A stretch of DNA of 64,000 nt from Epiperipatus broadwayi (taxonomy: Eukaryota; Onychophora; Udeonychophora; Euonychophora; Peripatidae): assembly GCA_028023455.1 (NCBI GenBank), contig JAQFVV010000152.1, positions 1,364,001 to 1,428,000 on the forward strand. Direction: 5' to 3'. A program made the translations under genes and the position numbers. Below, one piece after another: positions 35,886 through 48,126 of this stretch. Positions within the stretch are counted from its first letter, which is position 1. Every line of letters begins with the position of its first letter. The notes under the pieces are model-generated. The model ran no database searches. It was not told the DNA's origin and saw only the letters and a program-made list of their open reading frames with translations.

Positions 35886-36762
35886 TTCTACTGAGACAAA
35901 GTAATTTATGAGGAAAAAAGGAATAAAAAAATATACAAAAATAATGCATTAAGATGGATTGAATATCTTGAGTTTTGTAAAATGTTGCAAAAAAGAATTG
36001 ATAATGATATAAAAAAGTATTATTGTGAACTAGCAAGGAAAGCTATAGAAGAGAATAACAGTCTCAAGAGTGTAATACAATACCCTTCTTTTGTTAGGAT
36101 ACTTATTTCTGCAATTAAAAAAAGATGGAACTATTACTAAAAATGAGATGTCATCATGAAATGTGTAGAAAAGTTCTATCAAGAATTGTATAGCAATAAA
36201 GATCAAAGAAAAATATCTTTAACAACTACTATATATTCTCAATTGTCCAGGATTTTAAATAAAGAAATGAGACATGCAACTGAATTTATGAAAAAGAGAA
36301 AAGCTCCGGATAATGATGGAATTATTACCAATATCTTAAAAGTAGCAGATAAAAAAAAAATTCTACTGAGTCAATACAATTTATGAAAAAAAAAAATATG
36401 AAAATATACAAAAATGATGCAATAAGAAGGAGTGAATATCTCGAGTTTTGTAAAATGTTGCAAAAAAAAGTTGATAATGATATAAAAAAATATTATTGTT
36501 AATTCAAGGAAAGCTATAGAAGAGAACAAAAGCTTCAAGAGTGTAATACAACACCTTTGTATTGTTAGGAAACTTATTTCTGCAATAAGAAAAAAAGATG
36601 GAACTATTAGATGACATCAGAAAATGTGTAAAAGAGTTCTATCAAGAATTATATAGCAATAAAGATCAAGGAAAAATAACTTCAATGGTTACTCTATATT
36701 CTGAATTGTCCAGAATTTTAAATAAGAAAGTGTGATATCCAATTAAATTTATGAAGAAGGGA
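35886..36762 (+). repeat. Tandem duplication inside RTE copy 3, period 475 bp
   Basis: TTCTACTGAG begins at 35,886 and again at 36,361, and the following 400 bp align, including GTTTTGTAAAATGTTGCAAAA and AATTGTCCAGxATTTTAAATAA. The copies differ by substitutions and small deletions, so the duplication is not recent. The second copy is cut at 36,762. Confidence 0.85.
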
Positions 36763-37385
36763 AAATTTATAAAGATATCTGTGATATTGCATTTTACACA
36801 TCTACATTAAACAAATTTATAAGTAAATCTACAGATAAAACCTCACTTACAAATAAATGTTGCATCATTTATAAATGGATATGTAGGTGTGGAAGCAGAT
36901 ATATATGATAATTGAGATGCATGTTGGGAAAAAAACTAAAGAGCACTTGCTGTTATTTAAAAGAGTTCAGAAAATGAAACAAAATTGCAAAGTAAATACA
37001 AATGTTTCAACATCCATTGTTTACAACAATAATAAGTCATGTATTTATGGTTTTAACTTCAATCATAATAATGTAAAAATATTGCAGATTTAAAAAAATA
37101 ACAAAAAAGAAAATAAAAGAAGTTATAGTAATATACAAATGCAAACAAGACTTAATTAACAGACAGGCAGCAAACATTGAGATTACAGAATTGTGGGAAG
37201 GTTAGCCTTTCAAAGTGTTAGTTGACAAAGACTACAAGAATAGTTGAAAGTGCTCCTAAGTGGATAAAAAATTTAAAAGTTATACTTTATATATATATGA
37301 TTACTGTATTTATAAATATTCAATTTTAAGATTACATATATTCATTTGAAGAAATACAGAAATCGAATTATGATATTATATATAT
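36763..37385 (+). mobile_element. PLE fragment: endonuclease and 3' tail
   Basis: RTE sequence changes abruptly to PLE family 1 at 36,763: DICDIAFYTSTLNKFISKSTDK near 36,778, CCIIYKWICRCGSRYI near 36,858-36,905 (GIY-YIG start), then VGKKTKEHLLLFKRVQKMKQN near 36,915, with the last open frame at 36,887-37,093. The tail carries the TTGACAAAGACTACAAG hairpin motif near 37,223 and ends TTGAAGAAATACAGAAATCG near 37,350 in TA-rich DNA. It is a 5'-truncated single copy without a facing arm. Confidence 0.8.
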
Positions 37386-37861
37386 ATTGTAACTTAAATA
37401 AAGAGAATAGTGAAATGAACAACACTCAGGAGTAACAACGATGCTAAAATCTCATGTAATAAGTGAATTCAGGTTTCATAGAATAAATGTCATATGTTTC
37501 AATAAGAGGGTATACATAGGAGTAAGTATTTATAATAAAATGGTAGTGAAAATATAAAGCAATATTATCAATAACTAAGAGAAAGTAAACTCTCAACTCA
37601 CTCTAACATAAAAGAAGCTCTTAATATTGTGAGCATATACCATTAACATTACATTTAAAATATTTCTCCTTTCGACATTTACTATAAATACAATCCTTAT
37701 TATCCAACTTCTAAATATTTCATGATTAGATAAAAATATTTAGTTTTATAAAATTAAAAAATGCCCTTTCAAATCCTTATCACATAAGATTCATTTTTTG
37801 AAAATAATTTCTTCATTAACAAAATAAATTTAAATAATATAATTTGGGAAACAAATCAGGG
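37386..37861. other. AT-rich spacer, no feature recognised
   Basis: It starts TGTAACTTAAATAAAG directly after the PLE tail. I looked for an LTR because of the TGTAA start but found no matching end. Confidence 0.45.
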
Positions 37862-40035
37862 TATCTCAGGATAATCATCATCATCAACCATTATCAATCT
37901 ACTGCAGGATTAAATTCTCTCCAAGTTCAATCCATCTTCTTTGATCTTTAGCTTCTCTTCTCCACATCACCTTTGCACACTTTCTTATTTCATTCATCCA
38001 TCTCACATGTGATCTCTTTCTGGGTCTTTTACAATTTTTTGTAATCCCATTTAAGATTTCATTTGTCCATCTATTATCATCTTTTCTAGCAATATGTCCA
38101 GCCCAACTCCACTTTAGTCTTTTAATTTTTTTCAATGAGGTCAGTAACACTTGTTTGTTCTCTTACCCATATATTGCATTTTCGATCTTTTCTTGTTACT
38201 CCCAACATGCATCTCTCTATACTTCTTTGAGTGATTTAAAGTCTCTGTATTGCTCTTCTATTAAGTGTCCAAGTCTGAGATCCATAAGTAAAAACTGGTA
38301 AAACACATTTATTAAAAATCTTCCTTTTCAAACACAAGGATATATTTCATTTTAGTATCAAGTTATTTTTAACAAAAGTACTCCAACCAAGTTTAATTCT
38401 ATAATTAATTTCATCCATTTTGTTTCTATCTGTATTAATAATCTGATCAAGATATTTATAACTGTTAACTTTTTTTAACTCATAATACTCAATCTTAATT
38501 TTTATATTTTGAGAAAATCCGTTAAATATTGCTTTAGTCTTTTTAACATTTATCTTTACTCCTATTTTCCTACTTTCATCTGATAACTCCTGCAACATTT
38601 CCTGCAGCTCTAAAGCATTATTTGCAAAAACAACTACATCTGCTAAATCCAAATGACATAAATAATCTCCATTTACTTTGACTTCTTTAGCTTCCCATTT
38701 TAATCCACAAAATACTTCTTGCAGCACTGCTGTAAAAAGTTTTGGAGATATGGAGTCACCCTATCTTATACCCTTTCCAATGTTGATTTTTCCAGTATCA
38801 TTATGTAATCTAATTGTTGCTGTTACATTTTATAATATTATTTAAAATATGACAATATCCTGGATCTATATGTTGATGATCCAATGCTTTAATCACTGAA
38901 GAAATATTTATAGAATCAAATGCCTTTTTATAATCTACAAATCCAAAATATAATGGCAACTCATATTTATTTGTTCTTTCTATAACTTCTCTCAATACCT
39001 GTATATGATCTACTGTACTGAAACCAGTTTTAAACCCAGCTTGTTTTCTTGGTTGGTGGAAATTCAATGTTCTCTGTAGATGAGTTGTAATTATCTTGGT
39101 AAAAAAATTTGTATAAAACTGATAAAAAGCTGATAGGTCTGTAATTTCTAATATCTTCTTTATCACATTTTTTAAATATTAATATTAATAATGAATTTTT
39201 CCAATCATCTGATACATCTTTATCATTTAGACTTTGGTATATAACTTTGCTAAAAATATATATTTCTTCATCTGTTTTTTTTAATATATCAATTATAATT
39301 CCATCATAACCTAGAGCCTTTTCTTTCTTCATACATTTAATTACATGGCTCACTTTTTCATTTAAAATTCTAGGCAATTCTGAAGATGTAATAGATATAA
39401 GAGGTACTTGTTCTTTATTACAATATAATTTTTGATAAAAATCTTCTACTCGTTTCATGATGTCATCTCTCCTTTTCATAATAATTCCATCTTTTTTTCT
39501 TATTGCAAATATAAATTTCCTACCAATACCAAAATGTTGTTTTACACTCTTGAGACTTTTATTCTGTTCTACAACATTCTTTGCTAGTTCACAGTTATAC
39601 TTTCTTATATCATTTCAACTCTTTTCCACACCATTTTACAAAATTTGAGATATTGGTTGGTGACTTTAAAGCCTCCTGGAAATAAGGGCCATGATTTATC
39701 TTTGTCTGCCATAATTGTATATATCTATTGGTAAAAATATTTATCATTTACACAAACATTCATTCTGCCTTATCAGACAACTGAGAAGAAAGACCATGGT
39801 GCTTCTTGATCTTAAACTCAAAGGTAAAAAGCCAATAAACTCACCACACTGACTAATGCATGTTGGTGAGCAGCCTAATCATGTTCGTATACTATATGAA
39901 TAATCACATAGTAATAACAGCTATAACAACAAGAATATATGGAGTGGACATTAGCACTTTGCCCCACTCAGTTCCTTTAAGGCCTCCAAGTTGAATCAAA
40001 GTATCTCCTTTCAGTTAGTAGCAAACTCCTTTCTG
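37862..40035 (-). pseudogene. RTE-like LINE copy 4: RT with endonuclease deleted
   Basis: Minus strand: leader from about 40,035 to 39,655, an abrupt junction near 39,652, then RT linker (KKEKALGYDGIIIDILKKTDEE near 39,340-39,275), DKEDIRNYRPISFLSVLYKFF near 39,165-39,105 (frame shift), YELPLYFGFVDYKKAFDSINISS near 38,970-38,905 (motif A), GDSISPKLFTAVLQEV near 38,755-38,710 (motif B, a stop before GDS), HLDLADVVVFANN near 38,660 (motif C, with ADD changed to ADV), thumb GWSTFVKNN near 38,385, and WSWAGHIARKDDNRWTNEIL near 38,115-38,055 as the C-terminal box. The 3' end is a TGATGATGATTATC tail at 37,872. The endonuclease domain is missing between leader and linker. Confidence 0.85.
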
Positions 40036-40560
40036 GCAGGGTAATATGATTAATTTAATCATAAAATGAATTCTTTTTTAACTATTTAGATTTATTTTAC
40101 ATTGGATAATAACCTAGCAAACAAAATAAGGCACTTACCCTTAAGTTAATGGCTATATAATAATATTAATAATTTAAATAAAACAAAAACATGATATCTT
40201 AATTTGCAAAAGGTTAAATAATAATCTAGGATAGCATTCAGATATTAAAAATGGGTAAGTTATTTTATAGTCATTCTAAATATCATAGAATAAACCTTCT
40301 TAAATATCTTCTAAATTTGAATTAAGTTCTACAATTTAACTTTATCATAGACTAATAAATATAATTTAGTATCGAAAATTGTTTTGTAATAAATAAGCAA
40401 AGTGATCTTTAAATAAACAGATCAACGTGGCTGAATTAATCTAAAGTGATAAATGGAAATTACACCTTTTTATTGAGCAAATAATTGCTTCATAGGTGTA
40501 ATTATATTATCAAATACAATTCAAGAGAGTAACTCTTATTGATTCTATTGTTCAAGAGTT
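40036..40560. other. AT-rich spacer, no feature recognised
   Basis: No coding similarity or shared repeat was seen between the RTE leader and the satellite-related block that follows. Confidence 0.45.
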
Positions 40561-40564
40561 AAAA

Positions 40565-41235
40565 TAATTTAATATCTTATATAAGAGTACCAAACTCTCC
40601 ATACAGTAATATCATCAATTGCAAATCTTTATAATCACTGGGTGCAGAAAGGTTTGTGCATAAAATTCCTATCTATGGCCTATCATTCTACATCCCCAGA
40701 ATAATTTCTAGATTTTGGCTGTCATCAGTGAGAAGCATTGGATCTGAGAGCATTGCACTTAGACCTTAGGATCAAATGCAACCCTCCAGCAGATACCTTT
40801 TACTTATTTGATTAACTATAAGCTAGGAGACCAAGAAGAATACTCCATAATGTTTCTAATCCAAGCCCATTCATTTGTGTAGTCATATAGATCTAAACTC
40901 AGTGCAGAATCCATACATTTTGATGTGTTTGCTTTTTCAAGAACCATGGTCAACCAAAAAAATAAAAAGTGCCTGTTGGAAGGTTGCATTCCTAAGGTCT
41001 AGGTGCAGTGCTTTCAAATCCAAGACTCCTCATTGATGAAAGCCATAAGCTAGAAACTAGTCAGGGGGTGTTGTCTTAGTTGGATTTTATGCACAAACTT
41101 TTCTGCATTCCATTAATTACAAAGGCTTCCATTTGGTGGCACTACTGTATTGAGAGCTTAGGTGATGTTTTGATAGTTTTATACCTATCCTGCCCATAAG
41201 ATAATAGTGACTGTGGTTTTTGCAAAAATAATTTA
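40565..41235. repeat. Satellite-related fold-back locus
   Basis: A forward copy of the 430-450-bp satellite unit (40,565-40,945: CAAACTCTCCATACAGTA, AGTGAGAAGCATTGGATCTG) is followed by an inverted copy (40,960-41,235: GTGCAGTGCTTTCAAATCC, TAGAAACTAGTCAGG). The same back-to-back arrangement appears at 28.2 and 54.4 kb. Confidence 0.75.
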
Positions 41236-44200
41236 GCAGATTAAAATAAACTTTCTATTGTTTAATTATCAAAAAGTTCTCACTTGTCAATGCATTCATA
41301 CAGTGACAATAACATTTTATAAGTAGTGTTCCTTTTAGGTTTATTTAACATAATCAAAATAAAAGCTTACCAATCCAGTGATGAAGGAGTGATAAGATGT
41401 ACACTTTTTATTTATGCCTAAAATGTCATTTTACAAATTTTGAAAATAATTATTTACTATTTTTTGTCTTCATAATTAACAAAACTCAAATATAGCACTT
41501 ACATATTGACAATAATAATTTACACCTAGGTCAACCAAAAATGCTATAAACAGTAAGATAGAGTTCTTCATTACCTTGATAAAAGCAGCTAAAATACCAG
41601 ATAAAGAGATGGTAAAATATTACACATCTTACCAACAAGAAAAATCCATCTACAAATAAGTAAGTAAGGCAAAGTAAAAGGTGTGATGGCATAACTCATA
41701 AAATTTACTCATTTTTAAGGACCAATAAGGTACGGTCCAGAACTTTGTCATTAGTCAGAAAAAATAATGATAGTTCACATCAGGGACAAAATATTAAATA
41801 GAAATTGCCTTATATTAGAGACAGCCTAAGTGATTCTCCCCGAAATATATACATATGCATGTATATACTAGTAGGACAATAAGTATAAGATAGAAATTAC
41901 TATTATTAGCTATAGAGACACTGGCATAAATAAGCATTTCTAAAATAGAGTGACTAAGCTATTATAACTAAATTACTATAGCTAATGAATGTGAAAGATA
42001 ATAAATAATAATAATTAATACCAAATATAACTTGAATAAAATTAGGCAATAAATGAGCATGAAATATGTAATAGAAATATACATCTACTTGTTTAACATA
42101 CAGAATATACCTTTATTAATAAATGATTCATACGCAAAAGATAACATATATTATTCTAAAATATGCAAATATAATAGATTGCTATTCTGAGAACTTTAAT
42201 TTGAAATATTTCAAAAGTAGCATATATAAATATAAAATAATATGCACCTGAAATAAAACATGGTATTCAAAAATCATACAAGTAATATTCAACTTTTTAC
42301 CACTTAAAATAAGCAATAAAATAAAGAAAAGTCATGCCTTTTTTTTAAATTATTCATCATTAAAGTGGAACAGAAATGTTAGGCAACAAAATCTTGTGTA
42401 CCATATCTATCATAAAATGCAATATAATTATAATATCAAAATCTAGAATATTACTATGAAATATGAAAAAGTACTTTTTGGATATTCTTAGTAAAATTAC
42501 AGATAATTATGCTAGCAAATAATAAGATACATGTATGACCATTCATTGTCAAAATTAACATCCATAAGTTTTATGATACATATTTATTAAGTTGCTATAA
42601 AACTTGCTTAAAATTTGAATGCAAATTAATACATCAGATATCCTAATTTGTTGTAATAAATAAATATTTTTCAGGAGAATACTTCTTTAAATTACATTTA
42701 CCCAAAATTATAAGCATATTCAGCAGGAGAAAGATATTTTTTTCAAATACTATATTCACAAATATTATGATCTCCATAACAATGTTTGGAGAGAAAAAAT
42801 AAATTACAGAATTTTTTTTAATATTTCAGGCATTTATAAAATAATAAAAACACAAAAAAGGCATTTTAATTCATTTGAAAATGTCTTTTTTAAAAATATT
42901 TTATATTTTCTTTTTATCATATGAAAACTTAAATTTCACATAATATTTATTAAACACTTAATGACAAGCTAATTTTTTTATTACCCTGCCTTGAGAAAAT
43001 GATTTTTTCTCTCAAGAAGAGAAAACAGTCTTAATAATTAAATTTTTTTATCTGGGTTGTCATAAGTTAACAATATAATGTCTTTCATTTAAATAAGTAC
43101 AAATATATTTTTATTGAAGTATAAAATTATTATTAATTTAAGTATTTTTTTCATATGTTTAAATAAATTCTTATAAAAGTCTAATGAAATACTCTGTTCA
43201 CATCAAAATATAGTTTTATCCTGAATTAAAAGTCTTTTATTAGAGGTAAATAAATTCTAGATAATATTTAAAATATTTAATATGAACAAATGTTTTAAAT
43301 AAAATATCAGGAAATTATAAAAGTTTCTGTGACATTGTAGCCAACAAGAAATTTAAGTAATCTGTAGCAACTTTAATTATAAGGCAGACATTCAAATGTA
43401 CTTTGAAATTGACAATTGCTCTTGCATGATTATGGCAACAATAACAATAATTTTTGAAATCCTTCAATGTGAAAAGTTTAACAGATAATATTTTAACATT
43501 GTTATAATTACTTTACCAATAAAGCTGGATAGAAAAGAGATTTTAGTTCCTTGGGGTTAAAATTTAGAAATTTGTGTCCAGATATTTTGAAATGTCTAAT
43601 ATACTTAAGCTAAAAAATAATAAAGATTAAATGAAGTTATACTTTTAAAATTTTAAAATTGAAGTTTTAAAATGTAATTTCTACAAACAAAAATTAAAAT
43701 AAAATAATTGAAGAGAAAAAGTTGATGAATATGTCAGGTGGCAATTTCATTTAGTAGTAATCAGGTGACCACTTTACAGACTTATCATTAACCTTTTAAT
43801 CTACAACTTTTTTCCTGATTAGTTCAAATTCCTGATCTAATGTAACTAGAGAATGTTACCAATTAAAATTTAACTATTATTCAATTTTTAAAAAAATAAA
43901 TTTAACATTGTCTAGACAATTAAAAAAATAAATTTAAAAACACTTCCTGGTACAAATAAAGTAATTTAAAATTACAGACACCAGAATAAACAAAAAATAC
44001 TTAATGAAATTTACATTTTATTAATAATAATAATACAGATAATATTTAATATACATACTTATCTTTGTTTTAATCTAGATAAGTTTCTCAAAACAGAATA
44101 TTTAAATTGATTTTTTAAAATTAGATACTGAATATTTTAAAAATAAATAATGTTAAAATTAGATATATTTATTCATTGATTCAAAATTTATCTCACTTTT

Positions 44201-44711
44201 AAATGCTATCTTTAATCATTAATTTTATTAAACCTTTGTATGTAAGCAAATTTAAAATATTTAATTATAATATTATGTCAAAATTAAAATGAACTTCAAT
44301 ATTATTTATTTAATTTAAGTATCAGCAAACCAAAATATAGTGTTTGAATCTGGTTTAAAAATTTAAAGCTGATATGAGATTATAAAACATTCACAAGTAA
44401 CTTAAAACTATTAACTTTAAAATGCATTATTTAATATTCTACACTAATAAATATTTAAATTTAAAATACTTTAGCATGATAAGTACTGATTAAAGTCTAA
44501 AATATTATAATTTAAGTTATCAAAAATTATTTTACAGATATATAATTGATAAAATTACTTATACAATAACTATTATATATAATAATTATAATATTATAAG
44601 CAACTAATAAAATTTATATATTGCAGAATTAAACTATATAATATTTTAGATAAATTGGCTCAAAATTTGTCTTGGCATTTAGCTTCTGACAAAGCTAAAG
44701 GTCACTATATA
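41236..44711. other. AT-rich DNA, no feature recognised
   Basis: 3.5 kb with very low GC, many homopolymer runs and no frame above 60 codons. I found neither repeats shared with other parts of the window nor coding similarity. Confidence 0.5.
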
Positions 44712-45975
44712 TCATCATTATCATCATCAACCATTATAAATCCACTGCAGGCTGAAGCTCTCCAAGTTTAATCCATCTTCTCTGTCTTTAGCTTTTCTTC
44801 TCCACATCACCCCTGCACACTTTCTTATTTCATCCATCTATCTCAAATGTGGTCTCTCTCTGGGTCATTTACAATCACTTGGAATCCTGTTTAAGATTTC
44901 AATTGTCCATCTATTATCATCTCTTCTAGCAATATGTCCAGCCCAACTCCACTTCAATCTTTTAATTTTTTTCAATGAGGTCAGTAACACCTGTTTGTTC
45001 TCTTACCCATACATTGCATTTTTGATATCTTCTTGTTACTCCCAACATGCATCTCTCCATACTCCTTTGAGGGGTCTGGTGTCTCTGTATTGCTCTTCTA
45101 TTAAGTGTTCAAATCTCAGATCCATAAGTAAGAATTGATAAAATACATTTGTTAAAAACCTTCCTTTTCAAACACATAAGCATGTTTTCTTTTAGCATCA
45201 AGTTATTTCTATCAAAAGCATTCTAACCAAGTTTAATTCTATGATTAATTTCATCTATTATGTTTCCATCTGTATTAATAATCTGACCAAGGTATTTGTA
45301 ACTGTTAACTTCTTCTAATTCATCATAATCAATTTTTATTTTCATATTTTGAGCAAATCAATTAAACATTACTTTAGTCTTTTTAACATTTATCTTTAGT
45401 CCTAGTTTCCTACTTTCATCTGATAACTCCTGCAACATTTCCTGCAGCTCTGAAGCATTATTTGCAAAAAAACTATATCATCTGCAAAATCTAAATGACT
45501 TAAATAATCTCCATTTATTTTCACTTCTTTAGTTTCCCATTTTAATCCACAAAATACTTCTTGCAACACTGCTGTAAAATGTTTTGGAGATATGGAATCA
45601 CCTTGTCTTAAACCTTTCTCAATGTTGACTTTCCCAGTATCATTATGTAATCTAATTGTTGCTGTTGCATTTTTATAAATATTCTTTAAAATATGACAAT
45701 ATTCTGGATCTATATCTTGATGATCCAATGCTTTAATCACTGAAAAAATGTTTATAGAATCAAATGCCTTTTCATAATCTACAAATCCAAAACATAATGG
45801 CAACTCATATTCATTTGTTCTTTCTATAACTTCTCTCAATACCTGGATATGATCTACTGTACTAAAACCACTTTTAAATTCAGCTTGTTCTCTTGGTTGA
45901 TGGAAATCCAATGTTCTCTATAGATGAGTTGTAATTATCTTGGTAAAATTTTTGTATAAATTTGATAAAAGGCTA
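44712..45975 (-). pseudogene. RTE-like LINE copy 5: 5'-truncated RT
   Basis: The longest piece, 45,911-45,402, reads GFSTVDHIQVLREVIERTNEYELPLCFGFVDYEKAFDSI (motif A, Asp in FVDY), NATATIRLHNDTGKVNIEKGLRQGDSISPKHFTAVLQEV (motif B) and LSHLDFADDIVF (motif C, both Asp present). A frameshift near 45,475 follows, then the thumb and the C-terminal HIARRDDNR-type box near 44,930, and the 3' end with a TGATGATAATGATGATATA tail at 44,712-44,730. The copy begins abruptly at 45,975. It is the best preserved RTE polymerase in the window. Confidence 0.85.
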
Positions 45976-48118
45976 TATATATAGTAATGGTAACTCTGGT
46001 CAATAAAAGCTCAAGCAGATAAATGTTCAAGTAAAAATGATTTGAAACTAATAGTTGATTAACAAATGTTCTTTCTTCACACAAATATTCATTTGCTTTA
46101 GCTACCATGCACTCTAAATATAACATATCAGAGAGCATGTTCTTACAGCTAAGGAGAGGTTTTATCCTGCAGGTCGTGTGTGTGGCATTAATTATATATA
46201 TTTTATCAGCAAGTGTTATGTATAAAATAAAATATATTCTAGCAGTTGCTAATTCAATATAATTAATTAGTCTGGTTTTAAAATAGCAAAATATTTTATT
46301 TTATAGTTGCTCTAGTGAATGCATGAAATAACAATTAATAAGTTTGTAAATAAGGAAATAATTTATTAATAAGAACATAAAATAATAATAAAATAAATCC
46401 TTAGAGTCACCTTTGGAAAAAAAATTTTCGTGAATACTTTCAAATCAGAAATTACAATTACAATAAATGTTCACGTGCTTTATCACTTTATAACTTTATC
46501 TGATAATTTCTCACATAAAAAATAATTATTATCATTTATTGCTAGATAGCTTTTCTGGAAATAATTTCACTTATTTTATTATTAGTAATTATCATACAGT
46601 TCATGCTATAAATAATTTAAGTTCAAATATTATATTTTTATAGTTCCTTCATGAATAAACAAATAAACTAATGACATTTTTGACAAATTCCAAAGTAGTT
46701 TTTATGTTTAGTTTTTTAAAAATTCAATATTATTTTTATTTATTTGTCTTGAATATTCACAAATAACAATATCAAAGCATTAAAATTTCTGGCTTTAGAA
46801 TATTTTAATGCTATCTTGAAAATCTTTTTTCTTCCTTAAAATTTTTTTTTCTTTCACTGTCATTAAGTGAAATATTGAAGGCAATTATACAAAGTATAAG
46901 TATCCTTACTTTTTAATTGCAATCTATTTGCAGGATTCCATTTACCTATAGAAGTTTTAAGGAGTTGATAAGGAAAATAGATTGGCATTGCATAGAGTAG
47001 AAACCAATGACCTATTTGCTTTAAATTAGCACTTTATACTTCCATACAAGCATTAGTACAAAGATTATATCATTCATTTCATGTAAATTAAAATAATAAT
47101 TAGAAATTTACATATCTTGAGTATATTTTTCCTCTTACTTGATAGATAATTTATTTAGATTGGTTTTTTTCTACTTCAAAAAAAAAAAAGTGGCAGCGAA
47201 AGAAAAAAATCTATCTTATTTTAATATTTTTCAACTTCATTTACATATCAAAGCATTTTCTATTTTTATAACTTTTTGGGATCATCTCCATAATGAATTT
47301 AAAGCATCATATTATTAACAATAGGGGAAATTAACTAAATTAATATCACATAATTTTCCAAAAGTATAATGATGTAACTTTGGCATGGCCAATATAACTG
47401 TTACACTATATATATATATTGAAAAAGCAGTATTATGAGAACCAACATAGTATATGTGTGCATATATATTTAAAATTTAAAAGAATAAGTAGAAATGAAC
47501 ACAGATAAAACTTACCATGCATATTTATTTAAAATATATAGTCTGAAATAATTGACTTATTGATTAAATATTTTTTTATATTTTTAATACACTGAAAATT
47601 GTTTAAAATGAAATATAAAAAAGTGTATCTAATATAAGAATTTTTATTAAACTTATTTTTGATTGCAACAAAAATGTAAAATTCTGATTGTAAATAAGAA
47701 AAAAATATATGTTAAAAAAATCAAAGATGTTTTTTCTTTATAATGTACATTAATTATATGATTAATTTAATAATGTTTTTACATGAAGGTTTAATGTAAA
47801 GTAAAATAACTCAACATGGTAATTATCTTGTTTTTATTAATCATGATGAAAATAACATACGTGCCTTGTTTGTAAATTTTATTTTATATGATAAATAGTG
47901 AATTCAAATTAACAGATTATGATTAGAGAGAAAATGTATTAAGAAGGGAGTTTTGAAAACAATAATCTATGTTGATTAAGTTTAAACTCTTGACAATAGA
48001 GAAGATATTTTCTGTAATTTTATGGCCCAATACATGAAAAATATATTACTTGCCTGGCTACACTACCTCCCATCAAATTATAGAAGCTAAATGGAGATAT
48101 TGTACATATGGATTACTT
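45976..48118. other. AT-rich DNA, no feature recognised
   Basis: No motif, shared repeat or long frame. The 67-codon minus frame at 46,138-45,935 overlaps the RTE edge and is not convincing. Confidence 0.5.
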
Positions 48119-48126
48119 GGAAATGA

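Larger units (their letters stand above)
34130..36762 (+). pseudogene. RTE-like LINE copy 3: leader, endonuclease and partial RT
   Basis: The leader (AACTGAAAGGAGACTCTTTG near 34,142) matches copy 4. The endonuclease region reads LTTVDHFQVKYE..ELEEKLSYVKWDIIGFCKVGRKGEETIDLKS near 34,620-34,750, EIDMLxDRVTRLVIQLNNKYQIQIIQV near 34,830-34,905, and KFSYNNRNERGHSIGKFAD near 35,065. After a hairpin insertion (35,265-35,582), VLNKLNTGNDH-type sequence resumes, followed by the RT linker and KFMKKRKAPDNDGIITNIL near 36,280-36,330. The linker is tandemly duplicated, and the copy stops at 36,762 where a PLE fragment begins. Confidence 0.8.
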
